Positions 11,964 through 59,130 of a stretch of 64,000 bases of DNA are shown piece after piece; the first letter of the stretch is position 1, and every line of letters begins with the position of its first letter. The stretch spans positions 47,247,016 to 47,311,015 of the forward strand of contig NC_052019.1 in NCBI RefSeq assembly GCF_015832195.1, given 5' to 3'. The stretch comes from Motacilla alba alba. Its lineage: Eukaryota > Chordata > Aves > Passeriformes > Motacillidae. Both the position numbers and the translations under genes were made by a program. A model generated the notes under the pieces. That model was given only the letters and a program-made list of their open reading frames with translations, was not told where the DNA came from and did no database searches.

Positions 11964-14835
11964 AAAAGTATTTGCTATTCATGTCTCAAAGTATCCTCAT
12001 AAAACTTCCCTGACAGGTGATGAACTTTACAATTACAGACACACACATATGCCCATAAATTCAGAAATTTAAGAGGACTCAGCTGCATCTGGACAAGTCT
12101 GCAAGGTCAGCATATGTCACAGGAACTCAAAGAATCTGTACTGTGGTTCACCCTCTAGGGTTTTACTGGGAAAGTAAAGTGAAAGCTTTCGATTACTGTT
12201 GTAACTACAGAGTAAACTACTCATAAATCAGAGAGAAGAATCAGAACTGCACTGAAATCTACCTGTTGATGCCAAGTAGAAGAGTTTCTTAGGCATTTAA
12301 CTGATTCTTGTAACTTTATCCTAAAACAAAGCCAACATTTACACTACTTCCTTAATTTAGAGCAAGTGCAGCAGTTACAGAAAGGAAAAGAAAGAAAGAG
12401 CTGTTTACACTCTCTCCCCGAGAGAAGTCTCAGTTGAGAACAAAGATGTATTTTTAAAGTATCCTTCAAAATCTGGTATTCATCTTTTGGGTCAGTCATA
12501 GCAATAAGGATAAAAATCCTTGTCAAAAACCCTAGCTGCTAAGAAGACACTTCAAAAATATCTTTTCCTCAGAAACTTGAAGTTTGAGAATAAGAATATC
12601 ATTTAAAATGTATTTTATGTCTGCAATAGTGTGCAAAACAACGGTATTGGTTAGGTAGTTCACAGGAACATTTCAGTTCCTAATGCTCTTAATATCTGAA
12701 ACCTGTCTGCTAGTTATCTTACATAGTCCAAGTGTGTTAAAAAAGAACCTTGAAATTTACTACTTTTACATTAATATCAGCTTTTCTACATGTAAAAGTA
12801 GTATCTTGTAGCACAGCTAAAGGAAAGCAGGACTTAACCATTCAATTAAAACAAGTGCTCAGGTTAAAAACAACCATTATTTACTCAAAAAAGCACTGAG
12901 CAGACCTCATGCAGATGTATTTTGAAAGAATCAGTGTCCTCTAACTTCACACACATTAGCAGCTGCTGGTATTTACTGAGGCAGAACTTTTAGGCATACT
13001 TTATGTGGGCCAAATAACACCTGAAGAAAAAACTGAAAATGTGCATGTTTGTGTGCACATCTGTGTGTAAACACTGCAAGAATAATGGCAAACATCTTTT
13101 AATAGGGAGCAACAAAGCTGTCAAACAAAATTTTCAGGGTAAGAGCAGTCCTTGATGAACTCTGAGCTTGTAGCTGCAGCACCTTATTTACACACACAAA
13201 AAAAAAATCCCACATATCACAAATAATTGTACTTTCCAATGCTGAATTTACTCACATAATAGAAGAGGATAATAGTTTAATGAAAACCTTTAAAAATACT
13301 AACTAACCCTGTACAGAGAAAACAATTTATTCAGCTGTGGAATGAAAAGTCTAAATGAACTTTTGTATCTAAACCAGGCTGACAACTAATCCTCAGCAGC
13401 CAGAAGCAGTTTCATGTCACTTCAAAACCACGTTCCAGCAGTATCTACCACTTCTTTGTAGTTGTATGCACTGAGAAGCACTTGGGGCTCGCAGCTTTTA
13501 AAACTTCCAGGATGAAAATTATTTCCCCTCTTTTAATGCTGATCTGTGCAGCAGGAAATAAAAATTCACCAAAGCAAACAAACTCCCTGTGCACTCATCT
13601 TGGATGTTGAAATGGCTGATGTCAGCTATTAAGACTGATAGTCTCTGACAGAAGAATCCTCCAAGCAGCTTTTGGGGAATAGCCATTTTTCATTTATGAA
13701 TTCAAACCATAGAAACAAAAGAAGTTTTAAGACAAGTTAGCTAAATTATAATTTTGCTGTATTCCAAATTCTTCTATTAAAAATCCAATAATTTTTAAAC
13801 AATTATTTTCAGTTGACATATGCTGGTGTAACGTCTTCAAAAGTGCTAATTTGCAGGTAAGTTTTCAATAAAATGCAAAGGAAAAGAAAAGATCTGTGTG
13901 TGCCTAGGTCTCATCACGAGCATTATTTCATAGAGGGTCATTTGGATGTGAAATTACTTACCCACTGTGATGCAGCAAGGGTAACTGAACCCCTAAGAAA
14001 AGATTAATTTCCCTGGGGTACGATTCAGTGTCATATCCTAGTTGGCAACAGTGACTTCCTTAGTGTGAGACTGTTACCAATTATTAGAGCCCTCAACACA
14101 GAAGATTTCAAACCTTACAGTAGGACTAGCAGATGTGTTCACAGAGGTGAACTTAGGGCCTTGCCTCCAGAGCAGCTGCCAGCAAGCCAAATGCAATGCC
14201 TCTCGCATGCCATGCACCAGCTCCTGCACTCCTGGGGGAACAGCAGTCCCCAGCTACCCTGGACAAATGAGCTGCTGAAATGATCTGTCCACTTATCTTG
14301 ACAGTCTGAAACAAGATGCCACTACAAAGCTGTATATTAAACTGTAACTGAGAAACACTCTGGGATAGAAATCAGATCCAACAGCCATGGATAGTTTCTG
14401 AGAGAGGGTGCTGAAGTCACAAACTAAGCTTTACACTATTAATTTGTACTCAGCTATGTTGGGAAAGCTCCTGATGAGAAGGAAATAGAAATAGAAGTCT
14501 TTCATAATAGGTGGTTTTATGCCAAAAGATTGAAGCAAATGACTCAAGAATACATGTGCTAACTTGAGGCAATTTTTGATTGTATTTAATGCATTACCAG
14601 CTGCAAGGAATTCAATTTTCTCCTAATCCTGAGTAGAATCTCTGTCAGCGTTTAAGAATTCTGAGGAAAGAATGAGTTCTACATGAATTGTGTTTAGCAG
14701 ATGATGATTGAATACAGTACATGTTGCTTTCTAATAGGAATGCTAGTTTAATCTTCCCTCTCTGCAGTTCTGGAAGTCAAAGAACAGTTTCTAGTCTGTT
14801 AATTTATATTAAGTGACATAAGAACCTAAGAATTG

Positions 14836-14874
14836 AGAGTGGTGAGGCACTGGTTGAAGATGCCCAGAGATTTG
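14836..14874 (+). mobile_element. CR1 LINE 3' fragment (very short)
   Basis: The stretch GAGAGTGGTGAGGCACTGG followed by GAAGATGCCCAGAGA matches the conserved CR1 3'-region wording GTGGTGAGGCACTGGAACAG-GTTGCCCAGAGA. Only about 40 bp survives. Confidence 0.6.
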
Positions 14875-15689
14875 TATCATAAGCAACTGTTCCCTAGAAA
14901 GAACAGGAATCTGGCACACTGAACTTTGCAATCAAGACTGACAGCGACTGCCATGCCTAAAACCAGTTATAACTGCCCTGAAATTTCTAACAGTACTGAA
15001 CATAAAAGCATTTGCTAGAAGCACAGAGCATGCTCACGCAAAAAACTTTTCCTATTTAAATGTAAGCATGGACGTTTGGAAAGTTTAGGAATACTCAAAT
15101 GGACATGGTGACAATCTCAAAACATTTGGAGCCAAGCAAACTAGCACATTTTTATTATGTTCAAAAAACCACTTTCTCTTGTTTTATCTATCAAATCTAT
15201 TCAACTGTCTGTAACCACAGGGGCTGTATTTTCAGGAGGAAAACACATTCTTGCAACATGTTTCAAGCTTGTTGTGGACTTCACCGTTAGAAAGCTTTAT
15301 GGCCCAAAAGGCATAAAGGCAACTAACAACTCAATCAATTAACACAACACTACATCACAAAAACTACAGAGAACAACTCCTCACCTGGCAGTCTACTACC
15401 CTGCCACACCTGTCTGCTCCAGTTAAAAGAAAAAAAAGTTCAAACTTCTAATTTCTCTAGAAAGCAAGTCTGAGTGACATAGGATGGAAAAAGGGAGAAG
15501 CAAGTCAGGAAAGGCCTGACCAGCCACAATTTTTTATAAGTAAACTGCCTCAGCTACTCAAGAGGCTGCCCAAGCAATACTCACACTGAACTCATACATA
15601 CTCAAGACCCCCTACAACTGGCACAGAGATTTGCCTTTGTTCAGATTCCCCTTTCCTGTCTCTCAACTTTTTCAAGACACTTCAAAGAA

Positions 15690-16010
15690 GATCAAAAAGC
15701 TTGAAAGAAGTGCAGTTGTTTAGTCTACAGAAGAGAAGATAAATGGGAGACCTGGTCTTGTTCTTCAAAGACAAAGCAAGTTGGTACGAGAATGGGACTA
15801 AACTGTTCACCAGGTCTGATGCAGACATGAAAAAGAAAGCAAGATTTAAGTTTTGGAAAACTTTCAAGTAAGAGTAATAGACTGAACAGGCTGCCTTTGG
15901 AGGCTGTGGAATATCCATCACTGGAAGGTTTTAAAAACAGGCTAGGCAAACATCTGTCAGAAGTGATTAAGTTACAGTAGATGAGATCTTCTGCTCCTCT
16001 TCTGCTAAGT
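15690..16010 (+). mobile_element. CR1-family LINE 3' region, old and diverged
   Basis: The order of phrases follows the CR1 3' end: TTTAGTCTACAGAAGAGAAG, a 'gggagacct' segment, AATAGACTGAACAGGCTGCC, TTTGGAGGCTGTGGAATATC, CATCACTGGAAGGTTTTAAA and AACAGGCTAGGCAAACATCT. The copy is in plus orientation, so antisense to AIMP1, and heavily mutated. No intact reverse transcriptase frame is present. Ends are approximate. Confidence 0.75.
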
Positions 16011-18470
16011 CCTTTTGTTACACCCAGTATTACAAACCCAATCACATTTCTGTCTCTTACATGCCTGTGTTTTATTTAACTTAAAAAACCATGCAATAAA
16101 AACCTGCCCTTCTGTGATATTTCCACATATTCAAGTGTGTTTATTTGGGACAACATAATAGACATGAAAGATTTGTTAAGTGTAAAAGCAGGATAAAGAA
16201 ACCACCTGTGAAGTAAAATACCAAAGTATTAAATTTACACTCACTCTGAATAAACTGACCTCTAACATCATAATGCAGACGGCACTACATTTTTTTGTCC
16301 TCCAAGAGAAAAAATTGTTCAACTGATGACTTACGGATCTGCAGTCACTTCAAAATTTTCCTTAAAGGATTTTTTTTAAAGAAAGCACTTTTCCCCAAGC
16401 ACAGAGAAATATAAAATTCAATATTACAAAATATTAATAGAAAAAAGACATCAGAAGGCTGCTTTGAGAAGTATCCAAATATGTTTTAAACTATACTAAA
16501 TTATGAGTAGGGACAGCTTCCACCACACTGGAGGAAAAAAACCCATTGGAGACCTTTTTCCTCCCCCTGCTGTTTAATACTAATGTAACCATGGAAATGA
16601 AAAATAAACATTGATTTCCCCTCACCCCCAGCATGACAGGATATCTAACAGCGGAAATGCTTCTTGGTGAAGGTAAGAGCCGTGCAGGTAACTGCTCAGG
16701 AGAACACACGGGTTTCTGGGGGTCTCTGCTGGACTGACACACAACTCATACCACTGCAAGAAGGAAGAGGTGCTGTTTGCTTTGCTCACATCTGATGTTC
16801 CTACCGGCTGCCCTCTGTGCTGACTCCTCACTTTTGTCTGTGTTGGCTAGCACTTGACCTTCTTTAGGTTTTAGGTAGCACTCCCTTGGAAGAGACAACC
16901 ATGAATTAATAGCTGTGACATAAAGCAATCAGATAATAATCAGAAAAGTTAAAAAATATTATGGTCAATACCAGATTTGTCTTTCTGCACACCAGACCAA
17001 TCCTTCTAATGACAACTGTTTTACATAATTTTATTACATAGGTATTTCCAAACTATGCTCATGGGAACTTGTAAGGTATGTGGGATTTGCAGGCACACAA
17101 GAACTCAATTCTTCTTTTCATTCTTGGTCTAGACAGGTCTGGGATAACATTTATCTCCTATTTTGCATCTCAGTATGTGTTTTTTCTTGTCAATTCAAGA
17201 TCCACCCTTCAGTGTGATATCAAGCTTTTTCACAGTAATATGACATAGATAAAATTATTTATTCTACTTCAATGGTGAAAAGGGCAGGGAAGCTGAGAAA
17301 CTGAGAGGACTAGGGAAAATCCATAGACTGTTTAGCCCTCCTTCAATAAAGAGATCCTAGGTTAACTTGCCACTATTAAATTCTTACTAAATTAAAGTTA
17401 CAACAATATGAAGGCTATATCATCAAAGCTTTCTGCATTAAACTTATTTTCAGATAAAATTTTGAGTGTTTTCCCACTCAAATATGCTTCATTATCAGAA
17501 GCACCAAGTCTTCAAGGCTCTAGGCAACTCAAGTCCTATTATTCCAATCTGATGGACAATTTTAAGACTTGCACATTTTTTTTTTAGCAAATATCCTTTT
17601 TCATTTGATACCATTTTCTTCACACAATCCACTGCTTTCAAACTGAAGAATGAGAAGTTCTTTTCTTCCCTCTTTACATTTAAAGGTGTAAAATAAACAA
17701 AGAAACCTAGAGCAATGTATGGAAAATATGCATATAGTAACAGCAGGAAGGAGACATTCTGGAGCACAAATTTGCTGAAACTAGTTTTAAGAATAATTTC
17801 TGCCTTCAACATCTTGGACCTTCAGGATTCAGCGCTGCTAAAACATCAAAGTAACTCACTAATATATTGCATAATGTTCTCATAATTCAAAATTACTGCA
17901 ACAGGAATATATTGTTAAGGAGTGACAGGGTGCAGAGAATATATTATGATGAAGCTGTATTGATAAGCAATGAAGCTACCTAAAAATATACAACACTGCC
18001 CCCTGCAAAAATTAAGTCAAAAACCCCAAAACTAAAACCTCCACTTTACCAACCATTTGTCAAAATTCTTTCTGTTAGCCATTTCTAAGGCCTCAGCAAC
18101 ATCCAGTATTAAAAACCCAGACTTTGGTTTTGCTTAATTTTATAGAATTTGGGCTTCATTTTCAACAGGGTGTAATAAAATTTAAACATAACTGGAGGAT
18201 AATATAACAAGTGAATGGCCACGACATTCCAAACTGGGAGGCTGCATTTAATCCCTACTGCCTCCCCTTACTGCAGATTCCATCTAAGTATCCTGAATCC
18301 CAGAACTATTTGTGAAAAGCAATGACTTCACTCAAAAGAAAACAAAAATCTCTTGAGTTAAAGAAACAGAAAGAGCAAGGAATGCAAGTGTTACTCAGTT
18401 TGCAGTAGTATTGCCTTTATTTTGCCAGCTGCTAAACTCAGCTCAAAACCGCTTATTGATGAGGTACAGC

Positions 18471-18576
18471 GCTATCTGACAGAAACAGTACTGATATATA
18501 TTGATTTAATACTGATAGATAGCACTACCTGATAGAAACAGTACTGATACATATTGATTTAATACTGATAGATACC
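18471..18576. repeat. 53-bp tandem duplication (two copies)
   Basis: The unit containing AGAAACAGTACTGATA, then CATATTGATTTAATACTGAT, occurs at 18471-18523 and again at 18524-18576 with few mismatches. Confidence 0.85.
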
Positions 18577-18967
18577 CAGTATATACAGTGCTTCAGGAGT
18601 GGTGCCATACACTGGGGGGCTGTGGACTGGCAACATAACCATAAGCTCATCCCCATCGGTCCAATGCACACATCCCTGCATGGAACAGGTGCTGTATGTG
18701 AAACCTTGTACCTCTGCTGAGGATGGACCAAATACTGGGTTATACTCCGTTCCTCACTCAAGGAAGGCTATGCGAGAGTACAACGGCACTTAAATAATTA
18801 ACCAGAAGTGAGGCAGCATCTATATTTCCTTTAGTAATAAGCAAACCCCAGTGGACATTCCCGTGCATGCACTTTCCAGGCTAGCACAGCATCCCCCCGC
18901 ACAGCCCGCCACCCTACGCCGCTTCCAAACGCTCCTTCCAGTGACAGCGCTGAATAAAGGACCACAA

Positions 18968-19032
18968 CGCTTTGAGATGAACCGCTTTGAGATGAACCCC
19001 TTTGAGACGAGCCGCTTTGAGACGAGCCGCTT
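18968..19032. repeat. 15-bp minisatellite, four copies
   Basis: Units at 18968, 18983, 18998 and 19013 follow CGCTTTGAGAYGARC (the third begins CCC), with a partial fifth. The 15-bp period is a multiple of three, so it yields repeating pentapeptides in any open frame. This explains the repetitive chance frames here. Confidence 0.9.
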
Positions 19033-19420
19033 CCCGCGCGGCCGCCTCCTCCCCGCAGAGCGCGGGACCCGCATTTGCCACGCCGCCCTACAGCCCGAGC
19101 GCACGGCGAGCCCCGGGATAACATCCCTGCGATGAACTGAACCACGGCCGTGACGCCGCTTCCTGCGGCTCGCCGCTCCGATCCCGATACTGCGATACTC
19201 CCCCGCGGAGAGGAGTATCCCTACGGGCACCGCCACGGGACATCCGCGCCGCGCCGGCGGCTCGCAGCAAATTAACAGCGGCAAATTAGCGGGGCCCCGC
19301 CTGGCTCCCTCCCACCCACCGCAGGGAGCCCGGCCCGCGGGGCAGCCCCGGGGCACCCACAGCGCCGTTCCCCAGCGGCTGGCGAAGGAGCGCCGAGGCG
19401 AGGCCACCGGAGCGCGGAGG

Positions 19421-19453
19421 GCGCGGGGAGGGCGCGGGGAGGGCGCGGGGAGG
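19421..19453 (+). repeat. 11-bp G-rich tandem repeat (three perfect copies)
   Basis: GCGCGGGGAGG occurs at 19421, 19432 and 19443, preceded by a shorter degenerate copy. Repeated G-runs make this plus-strand segment a candidate G-quadruplex just inside AIMP1 intron 1. Confidence 0.9.
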
Positions 19454-19484
19454 GCCGGGCCCGCGGCCCCGCCGGGACACTCAC

Positions 19485-19640
19485 ATGAACCGAGGAGCCG
19501 CCGCCGCTGCCCGCCCGGGCAAGAAGGACCCGCTGCCGGGGCCGCCCCAGCGAGTGCCTGACGTTTGCAAGCAGGCGCCTGGGAGTCTCGCTCCCCTAGC
19601 ACGCACGGGGCTTAGGCGCCCGACGCGTCCTTCCCGGAGC
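19485..19640 (-). other. AIMP1: AIMP1 5' exon (mostly leader), 3' boundary at 19485
   Basis: On the minus strand a GC-rich exon ends CGGTTCAT directly before a strong GTGAGTG donor (19484-19478). Joined to the 3689 acceptor it yields Arg-Phe-Met in frame with the AIMP1 start codon. The human long AIMP1 isoform, as I recall it, also carries Arg-Phe-Met at that position. The upstream frame stays open but has no ATG. The 5' limit is a guess within the CpG island. Confidence 0.6.
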
Positions 19641-19810
19641 ACTGTCAGAGCACACACACACGGGGGGGAAGGGTGTTAAAAATCTCTTTGTTTGTTGTTT
19701 GTTTGTTCATGTTGGGGGGTTTTGCTTTGTTTTTCAATAACCCTGGAAAAAAAAGAAGGCACTGTGCAGGTCACCCCTGTGGCCCTACAGCGAGCGCTGG
19801 CGGGGAGCAG

Positions 19811-19845
19811 TGACATCACTGGGGGCGGGCGGGGCGGGGGCGGCG
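19811..19845. promoter_or_regulatory. CRE-like site and GC-box cluster
   Basis: TGACATCA at 19811-19818 is a one-base variant of the ATF/CREB palindrome. It is followed by overlapping GGGCGG-type GC boxes at 19819-19845. The position between the two divergent 5' ends fits a shared core promoter. Factor binding is inference. Confidence 0.5.
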
Positions 19846-19849
19846 GCGC

Positions 19850-20040
19850 TGGCGCAGGTACCGCAGGCTGGGGAGCCTTTGCCTTCCTTCTCTCCCGCTC
19901 CTCCGCCTGTCCCCGTCCCGTCCCTCCAACTCCACCCTCATCCCCACTCCTATTTCCCCATCCCCTTGCTCCTTCCCCCTGTCCTTGCCCATTCCCACCC
20001 CCTTGCCCATCCCCTCCCTCTCCCCGGGGGTCTGTGGCCG
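19850..20040 (+). other. TBCK: TBCK putative non-coding first exon (5' UTR)
   Basis: A good donor CCG|GTGAGTC lies at 20040/20041, at the edge of the CpG island. Another possible donor, GCAG|GTACCG, is at 19857/19858. The segment is pyrimidine-rich. TBCK needs an upstream leader exon because its start exon at 23.5 kb begins with an acceptor. The TSS is not determined. Confidence 0.5.
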
Positions 20041-23000
20041 GTGAGTCTGCAGCAGCGCAGGGATAATCAGGGTGCCCAGCATTTCTGTGAGTCCTTTAGA
20101 GAACCGGGTGAAAGCGATTTCTCTGGTGCCGGGTTTAGTTCCTGAGCAGACGTGTGTGTCGGATAAATCAAACGGTGACAAACCTGATTTTAAGTCTTCG
20201 TTAGGATAGAAGACTTCTGATGAAGCAGAATTCAACTTTTCTTCAGTACCTATTCTGCATTTTAATAAACTTTGTGAAATCACTCAGTTTCAGGGTTTTT
20301 TTGTAAAGTAGCAACACTAGTTAGAATTGTGTATTCCATTTCATTTATTTTATCAAATTAATATTTACTGTAATTGTGGCAGGAATATTTTAAGACTTAA
20401 GAGCAAAGTTATTCTGTGGAAGAATTTCTTCCTATGAAATGGCCCACTTTGTTTAACATACCATGATTTAATGGAAAAAATGTTAAGTATAGGATGTTTA
20501 GGATACCTGCTCTCCTGAAATTGCTCTCAATTGCTTTAAAAATAAATTAATAGCAGTATAATTATCTTTTAATTCAGAAAAGCTGCCTTCATAAGGTAAG
20601 GAATAGTTACACTTGGAGTGCTCTGGAGGCATTTAAGTAAGTAGGCATTTCAAGTTCCTAATGGAGCTACTTGCCATTATTTCTGCGTGTGGGTGCTTTA
20701 GAAATTTATAGATGTTTTTCACTGGATGGACTTATTCAGGTTGGTCTCTCTGTATGTGCAATATTTGCTTCTGAGAATCAGATTTGTTACATTTTGACTT
20801 TGTTTTTTCCTAAGGGCAAAGTTCTTAGCGTCCCTTAACTCAATCACCTCAGCACTGCTGCAGTGAAGAAGTTGGAAGTGATGGTTCTAGAAAAGGCTGA
20901 CTCCTGAAGAAAAAACATTTGTTCTCTGACAGCAGTAGATATTCGGAGGAGCAAATAAATTGCTCGATAGATGGAGGTCCACTTTGTCACTTTGTATTTT
21001 ATTTCTCATTTTTGGACATCAAAACGCTACCTACTGCAAGATTTTCAGAATAGTGCTAATCTGAATATTGAACAGGAATTTCTAAAGGTTTTTTTTTTTT
21101 TTCTGATTTTGCTGAGAATGTTGGTGAGGTTTTTTGTGTACTATAAAGGTTTCTAAGGGGGATTTGGATGAAGGTAGGGAGCTGGGGAAGGGCATTCAGA
21201 GGTGGGATGCAACAACTCCACTCCTGGATTTCTAATCTTTATGCCAGGCATGTTTCACAGATGTGACAGACTGTCTCTCATATATGGGATAAATGGTGCT
21301 TTGGAAACAGTGACTCAGTAATTTTAGATGACACTAATAAGACAAGTCTTCACTTCCTCTTCCATCCTTGCTGTTTTGGATTATCCTAGAATAGAATTGA
21401 ATTTCCAGAATTCAACCCCAAAATTGAATTTGCGTTAACTGGTTCTGGTGTCAGTTTAAAATAACAAACCTTTCTTCTTCTCTTCCTGTTTTTATTTCGT
21501 AGTGATGGAGAAGTTCTGCAGGATATAATTAATTCCTTCAAATCATAAAATTAATGCAGTATGTGTCTTTTCTATACAGTAAAAGTGAGTTTCAGGTGTA
21601 GAATTGTGTGCATTGAAGTAAGGACAGTGTGTAGCACTCTTCTCTGTTTATAGTTCTGCCAGACTTTGATGTGGAGTGAAAAAAGAAACAAAAAACAAGC
21701 AAACAAACCCCCTCAATTTAAAAAAAAAAGTTAGGGAAGACCTTTTCTCAGTTGAACTTTTAAAATATCTACAACCATTCTTTTTGAATTTAGAAATGTC
21801 AGTAAGTTACTAGAGAAGTGTTGAGACTAAAAAAAATTTGTTTAAAAACCCCCTTTCATTTAAGCTGTAACATGTATCCCTTTCTAAAGGTGGTGGAAGG
21901 TTTAAGTTTGGGAGTTTGGGGTTACTCTTTTTTTTTTTTTTTTCAACTCAGTCTCTGGAATTTATGTAAGTTGAGAATTAAGGAGGGACCAGAGTTTGAC
22001 TGTGAGGGTAGCAGTTGACAGAACTGGCTGCTGCTATCAGAGAAAACCTTTTTGATTGCTTTCATGGATTCCCTGGAATTAGCTCTGTAGTAAGAGAATG
22101 TGTTTTATTGCGTACCTGTTGAAATTCTTTATTGATTCCTTTAGGTGGGCAACAGGAAGGGCTGTTTGCTTATCTCATGCTTATCTCTTGCTTTTTGCCC
22201 ATCTGGTTTCCAACCAAAGAGGGCGAGTGATACATGTGCAGTTGCCTACTTGAACAAACTCCAGGTGCTGTGATTCCTCCTTGTAAGCCAAGTGATCTGG
22301 AATTCAAGAAAAGTTTAATCACTTTAAGTGGTTACTGAATTGATGGGATTTAACAATTCTTTTTATTAAAATTCCTTTCTAAGTGTCAGCTGAATGCAGG
22401 TACAATATATTAGAGAAGTATTATCTGACAGTATTTTTCTCCAGTAAAAATGAGGACATTTTACCTCACTAAATATATTGTACACTACATATTCACCTTC
22501 TTCAAACATGATGCATCTTGCTGTTAGGCATAATCTTACTCCTCCTCCCCTCCACTCTAATCATAATAACTTGGTTTTCTTCTATTTTAGAGGAAGCATT
22601 AGAGGATCATTGTGCCAAGCAAGATTATAATTGTATATATAAACTAAACTATTTTTTCTAAGTTTTTAGTATATACTTTCTTTCTGATGTGGAGTAGTTT
22701 ATTTGGCAGATGTTTTTACAGGAATGGGGGTTCTTCTTATAAATACAGACTTACGGGTTTTCAATTGGAACCTGCTGCATGCCAGTAAATCTTTGTGCTT
22801 GCACTCTGTCCAATTGATGTCTTTCCAGTGGAAAAATCTAACTGTAATGCGCATTGTTCACATCCTAAAATAAATCATCTGCAAAAAATTATGAAATATT
22901 CATGAGATATGAAAGTATTGTATCTTTATAAATAAGACTTGTAATGCAATTACTAATATAAATATTCCAATGGTCAAATCTGTTTCAGATTTTTCTTGCT

Positions 23001-23505
23001 TTTTTAAGTTTGATTCCTTAACACTATACATTCATATTCAATATGATTTATTTTGATATTTATTAGAATGTAAAAGTACATATCTCATGTTTGTGCTTCT
23101 TTGGGGAAAAAACCCACAAATGACGTCAGTCTTTTATGTTTGCTTTGTATCCTAAGTTGGACTCTGTTGGTTAAAACAGAAGGTATCTTTCATAATATCC
23201 GTTTGTATAGACCTAGTAAATATGTTTAGTATATAAGGATCTCTGTGCAACCTGTATAGAACTGCTGTCCGGTGGGATTCACAGATAAATTTAGTATTTT
23301 TTTTACTGGGAATTTTGTGCTTTGGACAAAATTGTTCCCTTAGGAAAAGAATAATTTTGAGACCAAATTGCTAAGTCTTCTGTTTCTCCTGTGTGACTTC
23401 CTGAGGGGGAAAAAAAACATCTTAATTGCATTATTTTGTAAACAACTAGTAACTTGAATCTGTATCTTTTGATGATAAATTTTTACTCTGTGTTCTCTAT
23501 TGAAG
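20041..23505 (+). other. TBCK: TBCK intron 1 (leader intron)
   Basis: AT-rich intron with T-runs on the plus strand (about 21088, 21929). A perfect CRE palindrome TGACGTCA sits at 23121-23128. No coding or mobile element was recognised. Confidence 0.7.
23121..23128. promoter_or_regulatory. Perfect CRE palindrome TGACGTCA
   Basis: An exact 8-bp ATF/CREB consensus about 380 bp upstream of the first TBCK coding exon. It could be chance; function is not shown. Confidence 0.3.
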
Positions 23506-23532
23506 GAACACAAATTGCTCTGAAGGACTTAA

Positions 23533-59130
<35,598 letters not shown>

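Larger units (their letters stand above)
3690..19484 (-). other. AIMP1: AIMP1 first intron, 15.8 kb
   Basis: The intron runs from the donor GTGAGTG at 19484-19478 to the acceptor TAG at 3692-3690. The sequence is AT-rich with many A-runs on the plus strand (about 7199, 7746, 9085, 9140, 9668-9800). It holds CR1 fragments (14836-14874, 15690-16010), a 38-bp hairpin at 10121, a 53-bp tandem duplication at 18471 and a minisatellite at 18968. The open frames within it show no recognisable protein similarity and are treated as chance. Confidence 0.75.
18890..20055. promoter_or_regulatory. CpG island / AIMP1-TBCK bidirectional promoter
   Basis: A sharp rise in G+C and CpG density contrasts with the AT-rich flanks. 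The island sits between the 5' ends of the divergent AIMP1 (minus) and TBCK (plus) genes. It contains a TGACATCA CRE-like site at 19811, a cluster of GC boxes at 19819-19845 and a pyrimidine-rich stretch at 19890-20032. No TATA box is evident for either gene, as is usual for such promoters. Exact transcription starts cannot be read from sequence. Confidence 0.85.

Noticed and set aside
13836..13870. Plus-strand CAG|GTAAGT donor-like sequence
   Set aside because: It lies in the AIMP1 intron on the opposite strand with no open exon before it; isolated donor matches are common.
15682..16045. Minus-strand frames of 79 and 106 codons
   Set aside because: They lie in a CR1 3' fragment, antisense to the element, and match no known protein.
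18820..19602. Long (260-codon) minus-strand open frame through the CpG island
   Set aside because: It is low-complexity Arg/Pro/Ala/Gly, crosses the AIMP1 donor and is inflated by GC-rich sequence and the 15-bp and 11-bp repeats. Its frame differs from the AIMP1 extension frame.
19692..20283. Open frames of 110-155 codons on both strands at the TBCK 5' end
   Set aside because: They are composition artefacts of the pyrimidine tract (Pro/Ser-rich one way, Arg/Gly/Glu-rich the other) with no recognisable protein.
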